From Margaritispora aquatica (Eukaryota; Ascomycota; Leotiomycetes; Helotiales; Discinellaceae): a DNA stretch of 64,000 bases. Numbering within the stretch: the first letter of the stretch is position 1; each line of letters starts with the position of its first letter. Below, piece by piece: positions 1 to 12,822 of this stretch. The notes under the pieces were generated by a model. That model did no database searches. It was not told where the DNA came from and saw only the letters and a list, made by a program, of their open reading frames with translations. A program made the position numbers and the translations under genes. Where the stretch lies: assembly GCA_007644065.1 (NCBI GenBank), contig VJWN01000010.1, positions 434,001 to 498,000 of the forward strand, written 5' to 3'.

Positions 1-1168
1 ATGGCAAACCGGTTGGGCATATCGACGTAGATGCTGCCGATCCATAGGGCAGCAGATATAAGGCTGAGAACGCATTGCATGATCATGGTTCCTCTAACCA
101 TTGGTATGATAGCTGAGATGAAGAGGAGATAAGCCGCCATGAACAGACGGGCTGCAAGATAGAAGGAAACGAGCATTGCGTAGGTGTGCTCGAATGTCTC
201 GAGCATGTTTGTCGTCAGTCTACCTTGGTTGTTAGTTCAAGTGGCGGTTACGTGATTTGAGAAGAACTTACCCGAGAAGACAAGCCATAATGAACATGAC
301 GGACAGTCTCTGAAGAATGTCATCTGTTTCGAACCAACTCACAATAAGAGCTACATCGCTCCAGATCTTCCAACTCATGATAAATGTGATGCAGAATCTG
401 AGGAGTTCGTGTCCGGTAGGATCTTCGGCAGCATGGTCACCATTGATGGCCAAAATGCCGACATAAAGCAAGTCGAGGAAAAGTTCAAATGAAGCCACAT
501 GAGTCGTCTCTGAAGCTCTCCAAAGCAGTCCCTTGTGGAAGTATTGCCTCACAGTGGGCTGATCCTGTTAGCTAGGTCCACAATGGAGACACTTCATTCA
601 ACGAAACGCTTTATACATAACTCACCTTCTTATAAATCTTCATCACACTCCCCGTCCTCCTCTCAGCCTCCCAATCCTTCTTCTCCTCATGATCATCATC
701 ATGATAACCCCTAATCGAATTTGCACTACTCCCCGGCGCGCTGGAGTCATCATACGTCCTCAAATGCGCCGAATACCCATACTTGCTGAAATTCGCATCT
801 AGCTGCACCGCATGATCGGTAAGCATATGGAGTTCCGAGCTCAACAAGTCGAGTTCCGCCCTGACGTTCTCAAATTCATCGTACGCCTCACCGTGCTTCT
901 GCTTGAGTGAATCGCGGCGAGTCTCGTGGTAGGCATGCGCATGGCGTAAGGCCTCGAGATGCTCAGGGGAGCCGTTGATAACGAGATCGAAAGGCTCATT
1001 TTTGCGAATTTGCGTCAGTTGTTGTCGGATAATTTCTGCTTCTTCGGGGGAGAGGGCGATGTGGACTTCGGTTCCATCAGGACGGAGGAAATTCTTGAGA
1101 CGACGGCCTCGATGATGGTGGTGACCGCTGGTTGAGCCGTTCAAAGTCGTAGTTGGTGTCGCGCTCAT
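1..1168 (-). CDS. LtrA-family membrane protein (low temperature requirement A-like), 3' end missing
   Basis: Three exons are visible: 1168-626, 564-272 and 219-1, joined across introns with GTGAGT and GTAAGT donors; the frame is open through the left edge, so the C-terminal part lies outside the window. The start is the first ATG of the frame (MSATPTTTL). The first ~180 residues are hydrophilic, with a His-rich patch and charged coiled-coil-like stretches. They are followed by the hallmark of the LtrA family, an ASFELFLDLLYVGIL segment, and then several hydrophobic helices (FCITFIMSWKIW, AMLVSFYLAARLFMAAYLL). LtrA-like proteins are widespread in Pezizomycotina as multi-pass membrane proteins, but their biochemical role is not known; the name comes from a bacterial cold-growth phenotype. 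I infer location in a membrane and nothing more specific. Confidence 0.85.
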
Positions 1169-2481
1169 CTTGTAAAAGTTGAAATTGATATCCAAAGACT
1201 TTCCTACAGCTTCTCGATCTCTTTTCCGAGCAGTCGACTGAAAAAAAAAATAGCGGACAAAGAGCTAATGAAGCTTCAATATGATGCTAGTCAACACGAG
1301 AAAGCTTGCCCTGCGCTTTGGTCTTGGCCACCCATGCAGGGAGATTACATAAGTCTTGGACTCATCAACACGGCTTATATTGGCTGAAAAGATATCTCAG
1401 ATGCTGGAGGACGGCGATAAGAATGAGTGGCGGCTGTAAGCTTGAGCTGCAGATATCTCTGTTCAAGTCTTCAAGTAAAAGAAAGAAAGGCTTACCAGGC
1501 GAGCAGGTGAACCATCAAATACTGGCCAATTTAAGGTTTTATACTATAAACTAGATGTCGAAGATATGGGACATGCCCCTCTTCCTCGCAGTACTCACAA
1601 TGGACGTGCTTTGGTGCACGGGCTATAAAAACAAAGCACCGCAATTGTCAACCTTGCTTGAGCTTGTCATTACTCCGATTTGCTGATTCTTTCAAAGCTA
1701 TGACTTTCGCCTCTATACCGTTATATTGATAAGTGATTAGGTCATGCAACCAAGCAAAATCTCAGATGACAAATCGGATTACATACACAATTAAGCATTC
1801 CCTACCTCGCTTACCGCATAGTCGAAACCGAAGCCAATGCCGAAGCCGAAGCGTTACCCGATGCGCAAACCCGCTCAAAAAGATTCAAAAGAACAAAGAA
1901 TTATCTTAGAATCCAACGTAAGAGATAGAAAAAACCAGAAAAACAAACAGCAAAACTCAGCGCTCCTGCCAAGGGATAGACAGGAGACTTACAAAACCCA
2001 ACCGTGGTTTTGGTGCCTACTTAACACCAGGTGTACCCGCATGCCAACCCTCTCTGGCTCAGATAATACACCTCAGCGTTGACAAATCGTGCCATTTGAA
2101 ACTATATACCTTACAATTAGTCACATTATGCTATGACTTTGGCCTGCGCAAGGTCATTCTGCTTTCGTTGACATATTATCAAAGGGCGTTATGATCCTGC
2201 ATACAATGGATCGAAGGAGGGTTCCATCACAATTAATGGTACCACGCGTGCGTTGGTTTTTCATCTCTCCGCTGAGATCATCAATGAACCTCGATAATAG
2301 AGTAAAGAATAGTATTCGTTCTTCTATTTAGCAATGTCTAAATATGTTCATGAATGTAGTCTCTTAATAGAGTATAAATCCAAGGTTGTATCATACCCCA
2401 TCCCCAATTTGGTCCCCAAACCCTATCCATCCATTGCCCCGCCTGCTCTACACCACTGTTCCAAGATGAATCTCCAAAAAT
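1169..2481. other. Intergenic: upstream region of the LtrA-like gene and 3' flank of AMP deaminase
   Basis: About 1.3 kb between two minus-strand genes. The short open frames here (longest about 80 codons) show no family resemblance and no splice partners. I see no gene in it. Confidence 0.6.
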
Positions 2482-5400
2482 CTACTCATCCATACCACCA
2501 GCCTCCTCCATGTCACCATCACTCTCTTGCTCTTCCCTCGCCGGATAGAGAATAGTACTCTTCCTCATATCGTCTGTCTCACTCATACTACTCTGCCGAA
2601 TACTATTACGTCTCTGTGTGCGACTCACCAGCCCAGGGAAGATTCTCGGCTCGCTCCCAGAAAGATGAAGGTCACTGAATCCTTCAACAGGCCAGGATGT
2701 CTCTCTTCCAAGAGAAACCAAGCGAGGTGAGTTAAGGGTTGCCGAATTAGCCCGAGTGTGATCGCGAGAGTTGACATGCTGAAGTGGATTTCCATTTGCT
2801 ACGTGATCAAGTTGGAGTTGGGAATGAGAGGTCGGGATGCGGGCAGCTTGTGCAGGGAACGGATGATAGGACGATGGTGCAGCGGACTCTGTGGGCACTG
2901 TGCTGAATGATAAATTGGTCCTCATCGAGGAAGTTGGCGATGCTGGAGGTTGTTGAGATGTGTAAGGAGTTGGCTCAATATTGGTTGGTGTTGGTACAAC
3001 TGGAGTGGATGCAGCAGCAGCGTATCGTTCGATCCTAACAACCATTAGAACTTGTGCCAAAACTGGAATACCTACTTACATCGCAAGCTCTTGCATCAAA
3101 GTCTCATGTCTAAAGCCCTCTCGAATGTTTGGTACATTGCTTTTTGCCATAACATTGCCCTTGACACCTGGTAGGTTGAAGTCTTGACCAAGCCATCTTT
3201 GTTTCATTGAGAATTCAAATCCACTTTGAACGACAGAGTTTTTTGCTAACTCGCACATATCCACAGCACTGAGCTTGTAAATTTGTGCAGCCACGGAGTA
3301 TTCTTCAATGAGAGGCTCCTTGGTAAACGCAAATTGGAGTGGATCATCGGTTGATAAAGACACATTCAACCCTCTCTTGAAATACTGCAAGAACGGATTT
3401 CTCTCGTATGCCAAAAACAGTGCATTGTTGCTCAAAGGCGACATTGCAACACCAATCTGTTCCAAGTAGAAGATATACTGAAGAAGTGGTACCTTTCGTA
3501 ACAAGAGCCCATGACTTATACTATGACAACAGAGCACTGCAGCAGCCAAATGATCTGTATCACCTGCTTCACCACAGTGGGGTCGAAGAAGGAAAGTATT
3601 GAAGCCCCGCTGCTTACGGTAAACATTCAATGAAGCCATATTTGCAAAGATGTAGTAAATCCAATAGCTGTAAGGCGGGTTCTGTTTTGATGTCCACACA
3701 TTTGGCACCGGAAACTTTCGAAATAGGCGGCGCTCGGCCTTACTTTCATCATCAACGCTATCGAAACCAATGATTCTTTGCAAGAAAATGTGCAACTTTG
3801 GATGGCTCGAAGGATCCTTCGTGACTTCAAACAGCGGTCGAAACAAATTGATGATGACTTGCTCAAAGTTATCCATCAGTCCTGTGGATTTGTAGACATC
3901 GAACAGTCGAGGCACTTGAATCAACCAACGAATATTGTTCGAGAACAACTTGTTGTCAACAACCCAAGCTGCTAGCTTGTCCCATTCATCGATTGTTCTT
4001 CCATATATAGAGATTCGCCACTCGGCCATTTGATATTTACTAGATTCGAGATCGGATATGACCTCCTTAGTAATCTCTGCAAGGTAGCGACCATTGATGA
4101 AATTGTCGGTCTTCAGGAAAATTGTTCTTAAACGAGACTCTCCAATGGGGTTGTATTTAAGATTGAACTTATCGAATCGATGGAAGGAATCGGTGTGAGC
4201 CTGGTAGATTAGCTTGAGTGCAAGCATAATGTGTTTCAAGAACTTACGTGCATATCGAGGGTATCAATACTGAGGTCGTAGGCTGTAAGATTGATGCTTT
4301 GAAAGACTTCTTCAAGTGTCAAGTGTTTGCCGTCTCTGAACATGACAACTTCATCTGGGCATTTCTTCATTTTGCTCTTGATGAAACGTAGCAGATGCTT
4401 TTGGTTCATGCATGCTGAATGGTGAACATGCGTATCGACCTTTCTGACATTGTAAAAATCTCTGTGAGGCACCCGCTTACTATCTGCCATCTCCTGATAT
4501 TCATTGAGAAGCACATAGAGGTTGAACTTGCCTTCAAGATACTGTAGGCGACGGAATGCAAAGCTCTTACTAGGTCCGTCTGAGGACACGTTCAAAACTT
4601 CTTCCAAATCCATGTAGAACTCTCGAATTGTAGGAATGTTGATGACTGGAGTATCCAGTTCATCTGCTTTTGTGTTCTCATAAACTTGATACACGCTATT
4701 GCTATCAAGACGAAAGGTCATCTCCCCAGGACCAGGTACAGGCAGCAGATCATCAATATCGAAATCTTCGCCAATATCCTGACCTGGCTTGCGCTTCTTC
4801 TTGGGCACTTTTGCACCTGACGGGCTTAGTGGAGTTTGTGGCACAGAGCTAGAACTTTTTGCGTGGTCGCCATCTCTAGTTTGAGGTCTCTCTTGAGGTA
4901 GCACCATACTATTAGCCATGCTATTGACCTGACTATTCCTGCCATTCGTGGTGCTAGCATTACGATTTTCCTCATACCAAGCAGGCTCTGGTGGAGGAGG
5001 ATATATGTTCCAAGACGCATCGTCCTTGGGATTGTCACCATCTTGCTGTAGTGAAAGTCGAATGTATTTATGGCGGATATCCAAAATCTTTTGTATATTA
5101 GTGTAAATGGTGCTCAATTCAGAGGTAATATTGGCATCAGTCTGAGCAAATCCACCAGCTCCAGTCCCAACACCAATTCCAGCACCTGCGCCATGAAGCC
5201 CTTCGGTTTCCAGAAGAGGCTTCTTCTCGTGCGGAAGCTCTGGATGAGTGCTGTGGTTTCTCGCTTCTTGGTCCGCCCGAAGGAGAGAGTCGGAGCGATA
5301 TAGTCCTGCAGCTATGGGACTGAAATTTCCACTAGGTTCCTGGATGATGTTGCTTTCGGGAAGCTTGCCTAGGTCTGCGACACCAATCGGGGGAGCGGAC

Positions 5401-6073
5401 CGGAATTTGGTGGAACTGTAAGAATTAGTGACTTGTCTCACTCGGATCAAGTATTTCGCTCCTACTTGTGAGGACCACTCTTCACAGAGTTCATGCTCCC
5501 AGACCTAGCAATACCTGGTCCAACTCCATCCCCGGCAAACACATTGGAGAATGATCGTGGCATGAGTATCGGACTTCCGTGTGCTGAAGCCTGGGAATTT
5601 CCCCAGTTGCTTCCAGAGGACATGTGGGCTTCCAATTGGCTTCGCTGGTAAAAGAGTTTTGCGTCTGCTTGGCTGAGAGACTTCTCGGCCACATAATCAT
5701 AATGGGCAGTCTTCTTCTGAACGTCTCGAGGGAGCATTCCCTCTTGACCATCATACGTGGCTCCCTTTTCTAGGTTTGCTTCGGATAGCATAGCTGGACC
5801 TGGAAGAGTTTTGTTGGCCTCCTCTTTATCACCATCCCAGAATTCATCAGAGTCAGCTTCATCTTCCTCCCTTTCATGCCCATCTTCTTCGTCCTCTGAG
5901 GAGGCTAGCTGGTATGGAGCTATCGTTGGCGAGATCTGGGAGAGGTTTGTTTCCGAATTTTGACTAACGTGTACTGGACGAGCTGCTGATTGATCTGTCA
6001 GATTAATTGCTTGTGGAAAAGAAAGCGTCATAGTCGTCTTATCAAGTACAGGTCTTAGCTTACCGGGAGTCAT
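2482..6073 (-). CDS. amd1: AMP deaminase
   Basis: Four exons (6073-5466, 5415-4248, 4200-3080, 3034-2482) give 1149 residues. The enzyme hydrolyses AMP to IMP and ammonia in the purine nucleotide cycle, in the cytosol. The metal-binding HxH signature is in [19 protein letters not shown] near the end of exon 2, and the C-terminal half carries the diagnostic [10 protein letters not shown] motif (catalytic Asp pair) with PLSNNALF before it. The first ~350 residues are acidic and low-complexity, as in other fungal AMP deaminases, and are the likely regulatory part. The last ~190 residues (exon 4) are Ser/Pro-rich and divergent. All three introns are 45-50 nt. The start at MTPGKL is the first in-frame ATG; the frame stays open about 17 codons further upstream without another ATG, so a short 5' exon cannot be excluded. 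Identity is secure; the N-terminus is less so. Confidence 0.95.
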
Positions 6074-6747
6074 TATGGCAGCTCTTCTTTGGAAATGTGA
6101 TGGGATATCTCCAAGCCTTGCCACATGAGCTTCGTAGCACTTAGCTAATGAGAAGTTTCACAAGATTGGCAAGGTCTAGTTTACTTGAGACGATAATTCT
6201 GTTGAGTCGGGAAGTTGCACAAGACAAAGCACAATGGAAACAAGGCTGTGAGACGGGATGACTTCGGGATATCAAGTTGGTGAGCCTCGTAAATATCTGA
6301 GGTGAACAACCAACCAATGGAATTGCAAGAGCAATAAGGTAATTGTTGTGATTCAAATCATCCTGTTAAGTTGGAAACCAGATTTTGATGTATATCGGTA
6401 TAACAGATATCCATTCTTTTTATCATTTCCTTGATGATCTCTTTGTTGTTCTCGCTTATGATTTATTGTTTGACAAAGATGATATGATGGTAGAACCGAG
6501 TCTTAACATTTAGGGCAAACGTCACCTATGGTAATCACTGTAACCACACAGGACCCTGTAATCAACAACCCTGTCTCTGGATTCTCTGCATGATGCCGAT
6601 GTCAGGTCTGCATCACATCACCCTCATATTTGTACAACACAAATACCACGAGATCAAATCGTATTGTATTTCATAGCCTATGTATGATCACAAACCGTAC
6701 GTTGTAGACAAAACGTTCATCTATAAAATCTATCCACCAAGCCAGTT
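6074..6747. other. Intergenic: AMP deaminase promoter and leader, 3' flank of the UDP-GlcNAc transporter gene
   Basis: About 670 bp. The part next to the AMP deaminase start may be leader sequence, possibly with an intron, but no convincing exon was found. Nothing else is recognised. Confidence 0.5.
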
Positions 6748-8254
6748 CTATCCTACTTTCCCATTGCCAATACTGGCTCTATGTCTTCGCTTTGGGCCCT
6801 TGGATCCTTCTAGACCGTATAACCCACCAGAAAAGAACACAATAAATGCCCCAAGCAAAGTCCCTGGGGCTAATCTATTCCCAAAGAGCCATATGCTCAA
6901 TAGGAGGCTCACAAGCTTTCTTACGTTCAGCACAATTGTGACCGTAAGAGCTGATGATGCCGAGGCGAGAAGATTCACGCCACGGATACAAGCGTATTGC
7001 GTTAGAACGTTCATCACTAAATACACCAGTTGGCTCGGAATATACACAGCGTCCAGTCCTTTTCGCAGTTCTGACGGTAGTTGGGATATCGAGTCATAGT
7101 TTGGTAGACCCAAAGGAGGAGACGCTGCTAGTATGTTGAACTGTCTCCTCATAGAAGGGAGAAATGGCAAGAAAAGTGGCAGCGCGAGGAGATGCGAGTA
7201 GAACAGGTTTTCCTTCCAATGAGGACCATACTGTTTGTATGTCTCTTCCGTGTAAAGTCCCATGATCGCTGATAGGACCTGGGCGAAAAAGAGGATACCT
7301 AATCCTGTGCTGAAAGGCGGAAGGCTCTGCTCGGTTTCCACATGTTTCTGTACTGCATGTCAACACAGTCCAGGGTAATACTGGCCTCGACTCACTTTTG
7401 ACTGTTGATCTGACCATGCAGCGACTACCACACCAATAGTCAATAATGTGACAGCAATGATCTGGATCTTAGTAAATCTCTTCCCCCATATGTAACCAGC
7501 AATCAGCGTGGTAATGCTTCCTCCAGAGCGTAATATGATGTGTATTGGTACTGAGATATTGTAGCTGAAGGCATGGTTGTTCAGAACATTGATGGTGAAG
7601 AATAGCAATATATTGATCAACCATCGCTTTATGGGAACCTGATTAGGTTTAAGGAATAGAGGAGCCCTGGTTCGGTCGAACTGGGAGATGTATCCGGTAA
7701 CGGCCACAAAAAGAAATTGGACGAAGGTCAAGAGAGTTCCTATTAATTTTTAGGAACCAGCGGGACTCGCGAGTGGCCACAAAACATACCACTATCAGGT
7801 TCAACTCTATGTATGTGTTAGTGTATGTCACTATACTTTTTTTTTGGAAGACACTTGACTTACTTGACGATTGCCTCGAGCGCAAATACCTAGCAGACTC
7901 TATAAGCACTTATTTCCTTCATCTCCGCCCAAATTTGTAACTCACGTTTGAGCAACACCCCCCGAATATCAGCCCTAACATAGCTCCAACAGCCAACCAT
8001 TGTGGAATGGTCTCAATAAATATGCGCCCAGCCAAAGCCATCAGTCGCGAAGATGCAGGTCGCGGATCGTCTATGCCGTACATTTCGGCCTTCTCGAGGG
8101 ACGGGCGAGCGTCAATGATCTTAGGGGTCATAATATCGCCATCGGTGGCTGCTGTAGCTTGGAGCTCTCGTAGTGTGGACCTCCTTCTCTGTACGTTCAT
8201 AGGGCTCGATGGAACAGGAGTACTATTGGAGTCAGCTCTGCGCTTGCGAGCCAT
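6748..8254 (-). CDS. yea4: UDP-N-acetylglucosamine transporter (Yea4/UAA family)
   Basis: Five exons: 8254-7946, 7889-7864, 7806-7790, 7739-7396 and 7347-6748, giving 431 residues. Two of them are tiny (26 and 17 nt), supported by uninterrupted conserved protein across the joins (CCSN-VFALEAIVK-VEPDSG-TLLTFVQFLFVA). The protein has a ~70-residue basic cytosolic N-terminus followed by about ten hydrophobic helices of the nucleotide-sugar transporter fold, including NVLNNHAFSYNISVP and LRSGGSITTLIAGY, which are typical of the UAA/Yea4 group, and KLVSLLLSIWLFGN near the C-terminus. Members carry UDP-GlcNAc into the ER/Golgi lumen in exchange for UMP and so support chitin and glycan synthesis. 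Substrate assignment is by family resemblance; UDP-xylose or another UDP-sugar is possible. Confidence 0.9.
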
Positions 8255-9383
8255 TTTGTTATTCTTGCACCACCAGTTGAAGTCGAGGCTGGCAGAAGAA
8301 AAGAGCTTGAGGTGCTAAGGAGAGATTTCGTGATCTGACACGTAGATGAACGACACGGTCCTTCCATGTTGCATTGCTGACTGAGGACAGACTTACTTTG
8401 AAATCACACTAGCCAAGGTATAAGGAAAGGCTGTACTTAATTCGGGGAAATGAGCAAGTAGGTGGAGTTCGAGCTGGTGCGCGTCGAGAAACGCAGGATA
8501 AATCCCCAAGCATCATGCATCTTGTGGATGTGTTCCGCTGCCCTGCAGCTGGTGTGCCTGGTGGTCTTCGGCAATCGAAGACCACTAAAAGTCAGGAAGC
8601 AAAGCATTTCGGGTGGCTGAATGACCCACTCCATTCCCCTCGCCCAAAAATAACTTGCTCCATTTTACTGTTTAGGTCCGATTCGAGTCTTATCAAATTA
8701 TGCTTAAATAGTCAAGGTAGCTACGTACCTACAGTATGTTGAAAAGATACAAAGTCCGAAAAGGGCGCTGTAGATCATGATTGCAATATGAGCTTACATA
8801 ATTGGTCTTACGAAACTTGAATGGCTTCATACCTTAGCTACCTCTCAGAGCTCCCTATGCAGCTGAGGTAGAGCCTATCTTATCATGTACTGTCATACTA
8901 CAATACACTGAGTTCTATGACATCCAGGAACTACTTTATGATGTGAATATAAATTTGCTTATCAAGGTATGATCATCAATTTCACATTAATTGTATTGAA
9001 ATCTCTTGGATTCTACTGCGCTTCTGACTATGTTATTCGAAGGTTGAAACATGCCCACTGCTAAGATCACAATGAAGCTCAATAACGTCCTTCGAAGTCA
9101 TCAATGAGCCGCTCCGAAACCATAACAAACTCCAGAAATTCTGTGTCCCAGCAAGTCTGGTTGACTATTTGGCTCCATCTAACCATCTATGCATGCCAGC
9201 CATTTAAGATCAAATTCGTGTGGTGGCTCCATGTGATGCTGTTCGAGTTGATGACGAGATATGCCTAGGGTATGAACAAAGTCTTCCTTGCAGTTCCCAG
9301 ATGTACTGGGGAACTGAAGCTGATGATAGGGTAGCAAACGCCAGCAGGGCGATCAAGAGATCTCTTTCTGCAGTGAGGTTGTC
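8255..9383. other. Intergenic: promoter of the UDP-GlcNAc transporter gene and 3' flank of the PP2A B gene
   Basis: About 1.1 kb, both flanking genes on the minus strand. Only short unrelated open frames; no RNA gene or repeat recognised. Confidence 0.55.
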
Positions 9384-11262
9384 CTACAATGCCGAAAAGA
9401 CGAAGAGCTAAAGCGACTGTCAGACACTTCGTGTAAAGAGATGGCGTGAAACTTACATTGTTTGTTGCTGCAATAGCAATGCTGTCTTCAAAAGGATGCC
9501 AGCTCATGTGCAGGATCTTCTTATTGAAATCAATCTGGTCTGCATCGGTCTCCTTTCTCATTCTACCTCCTTGTCCACCAGCTCCAGCAGCGGGACTGCC
9601 AGCTCGGGAACCACCCTTCTTTCCATTGGTAGCTGTTGGACTAGTTGAAGAGTTAATTGGTGTTGGGACACCAACCTTCTTCGCCTTGAAAGCCGATTTG
9701 TCGGCTTGAAGAACAACCTCAACCTCCTTGTCGGGATCTGAGGGGTAGATCATGAAATTGTTGTTGTAACTTCCTGTCATGACGTTCTTGGCATCGCCAG
9801 AGAATACAACCTCAAACTTATCGAAGATGCTGTCGTTTTCATAAGTGTCACAAAGTCTAGGTCGTAGATGCTCGTGAATTGGAATTGTCTTTACCGGTTG
9901 CCGCTCCATGTTCACATCCCAGATCTTTACTGTGAGGTAGTCACGCGAGAGAATATACCTACCATCGTGTGAGAACCGAACATCTGAGATAGATGAGATG
10001 ATCTCCGAAAAGAAGGACCGTGCAGATGGGTCTTCCTCTTGCTCAAATTCTGACCTATTTGTCAGCCAATGAAAATGATAACATGGGAATTACGACTTAC
10101 GCTTGGCATGTTGATCGCATAGAGCACTTTCTCTCATATCTGCGAGTTTGATAGTGCCCTTTGAGCTTGCGTACATGAACCAATTACAACTTTGTGGGTG
10201 AAACTCAGCAGCTGTGATAACCTCCGTCAATTCTTCCATGTTTGCTGGCTTAATATCAACAATGTTGAAGCTCTGATCCTGAATGTTCAGGTTCCACAGG
10301 TTTATCCGCAAGTCATCACTGCTGATGAATGTCTCCCCATCGCTGTTCACTGAGATGCTGTTGATGTGATATGCATGAGCATTGGCGTATGTTCGTCGAG
10401 GCACTGCGGCTACAACAGTGTCGTGGTGGGTAAGGCGGGGTAATTTAAGGTCGTGTGAAGAGTTGAAGTGGATTTGGGACATGGACCGAATTCCTCCCCC
10501 ACCTCCCGCAGCTGTTCCTGGAGTCAAATCGTGCGACAGATTATTCTCTGCGACAACCTTCAAAGACTTCTCGAAGACTTTCCACAGTTTGATTGTCTTA
10601 TCGTTTGTCGAAAGCAGGTAATGTGAGGCATTTTGTCTTTTGCACCACTTGATTTTGTTGATCTTCTCTTCTATTTCCAACGACTTTAGGTAATCGAATT
10701 CTGGTTCGTGGGATTGAAACTCGGTATGGAACTTGTATTCGCAGGTTTTTTTCTTGGGATCACATTAGCATAGCCCAAACTCGATGCAACATCTGAGAGA
10801 AAGTTGAGATGCACATACGGTTTCATTCCTTTCAAATAATACCACACGACCTCCCTTATCACCAGTCGCTAGGTAGTTACCTGTATGGTCGAATTCGACA
10901 GTGGAAATGATATCCGCTTTAATCAGATAGGTCAGCTGAAGATCACGAAGATATAACAGCTTTGCAGCACATCACTTAACAAACATTGCTAGGTGATTCT
11001 TGTAAAGCCAGGTCTACGTACCTTCAGTGATGTCCTCTACATCGCCCTTATCACCAAAACATCTGTTCTGTTAGTTAGCATGTTATAACATTGCGCATAC
11101 GTGTAAAGGCAAGAAGAGCCCCGCCTCCAGTTGCAGATCTGCCAGCAGACCAGCAGATGCGCGAAGAGGTCTGTGAAAGTTGTACATAGAGATTGGCAAG
11201 CAAGAGAGGGGCACTGACTGTGTGAACTTCCAGGTTGGAGAGTTCGATTCGCCGTCTACCAT
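9384..11262 (-). CDS. cdc55: Protein phosphatase 2A regulatory subunit B (B55/Cdc55)
   Basis: Six exons: 11262-11219, 11062-11022, 10916-10819, 10752-10101, 10049-9457 and 9407-9384, total 483 residues. The very short first (44 nt), second (41 nt) and last (24 nt) exons are fixed by protein conservation: WKFTQ joins [13 protein letters not shown], then [20 protein letters not shown], and the last exon adds only LFVFSAL before the stop. B55 subunits fold as a seven-bladed WD40 propeller and direct the PP2A core enzyme to substrates in mitosis, polarity and nutrient signalling. Characteristic segments are [49 protein letters not shown] and [14 protein letters not shown]. Two insertions are fungal-type low-complexity loops: a Gly-rich run (GTAAGGGGG) and a Ser/Gly/Ala-rich loop before [16 protein letters not shown]. 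The first intron (156 nt) uses a GTCAGT donor. Confidence 0.95.
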
Positions 11263-12822
11263 CTTTCACAACCGGAGTGGACGAGAAGAAACCCTCGCCG
11301 ATTTGTATGATGTAGTAGCTTCCTGTGCTGCCCCGTAGACCGTATGAAGGCTCGACAGTGTCAAGACTCCTCCACGGCTCCCAATCTGTCTAATATGCTA
11401 GAGTTGAGAGGCTGAAGGCTGTAAGGTAGGTCGATCTGGGCACAAGCAAGGGTACTGGAGGAGGCTTTCCCGAAACAGGTAACGGATGGAAGTAACGGTG
11501 AGTGCAGAAACTTGCAGATGTATCCGGCGCGCCCAGATAAATTTGCGGATTGATAGAGGATTCGAAAATGTAGGATCGATAGGAACGCGAATTGTGCGGA
11601 CTTATTCGTGATTGTGATCAGGTCGAGCGAGGTATTGTCGAGTTGACGTGGGGCTTCCCAGTCTTGGCGAGTGTGACCACCAGGCGAAAAGAGCTGGCTG
11701 GCTGGCTGACAAAGAGAACGATTGTAGGTAAGGTATTTCTAGAACTCTTCTCTGGAAGTTCCTTTTGCCTCCTATGGTTAATCCTCTTGGATGGAAATAC
11801 TTTCATCTCCTCTACATGCTGCGTAAACTTTATCTGATGTAAGCTTCTTTCTTGTGGCCTATTCCTGATTTGGGCAGATGGTTTTTTGTTGGATCAAAAC
11901 TCTCACCAGAACGGCAGAACTCAACAAGCAGAGCTCAAATTTTGGGACATATCAATTGTATGGTGTACATTACGCCCCGGCTAGACATTCTTGATTCTGT
12001 AGCTACTAAAGATAGACAGTTCCTGTCTAAGTTCCAATTTCATATCCCTTTTCCTGAACTCAAGAAGCAGTAGTACATTAGTATGTCCTGCAAAGCCTTC
12101 CATCAAGAGCTTTCGCTCGACCTATACGCATTTGGTTTTCTTGATACATCATTCCTGGTTATATTTGTAGTGTTTGTTATAGTTTCCCTGCGTGATTCTG
12201 CTTCCTTGCGTTTGCTAGCTGCATCTCTATATTGTTTTTACTTGATCCACAGATCAAAGATCTACGCTCAAGTATACCTGTTTATAATCCTTTATCTTCT
12301 TTGGGAATTGTTAACTGAACAATGGCCTTGTGTATTTCCTTGCGAAGTGAATCTAACACTAGCTATTGCTGCCGGTGAAGGGGAGCAAAACACTTGTGTC
12401 TTACATCTTGGTATATGCTATGGCATCTCCTGCAGCTGTAACACTGTATATTTGTGTGAAGTCCCTGGATATCTCATTCTCAAATTTGCTGTCCAGATGT
12501 CTAAAAGTAGCCCTCAAGGAAGACTCCTCTGCCTCCTGACAAGAGATTCGGTTTGGAGAACAGGTTAACAGCAGCCGGGCTTCCCTTCCACGACTTGATG
12601 AATTATTATTCTTTTGTACATCAAATCCCAGGCATAACTAAACCCGCCTAGTGGCATTGCGCTGCCTGTGTCTTCTTGTCACATTCTCTTAATTTAGCTC
12701 ATGTCACGTGGCAAGCCGTCATTCGCATGTGAAGCATTGGCTTCAAAGACCCGAACCAGTCTCCAGTCAACACATCTCACAGCTCTGACAACAATAACTA
12801 TCATCACATTTACCAACTCATC
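11263..12822. other. Divergent intergenic region, pyrimidine-rich
   Basis: About 1.56 kb between the PP2A B gene (minus) and the 314-aa hypothetical gene (plus). It carries T- and CT-rich stretches typical of fungal promoters and leaders. A plus-strand open frame of 161 codons at 12083-12568 starts with ATG and is hydrophobic, but it lacks family resemblance and is treated as chance or leader sequence. Confidence 0.5.

Noticed and set aside
1306..2082. Small plus-strand frames between the LtrA-like and AMP deaminase genes
   Set aside because: All under 85 codons, without domains or splice continuity; treated as chance.
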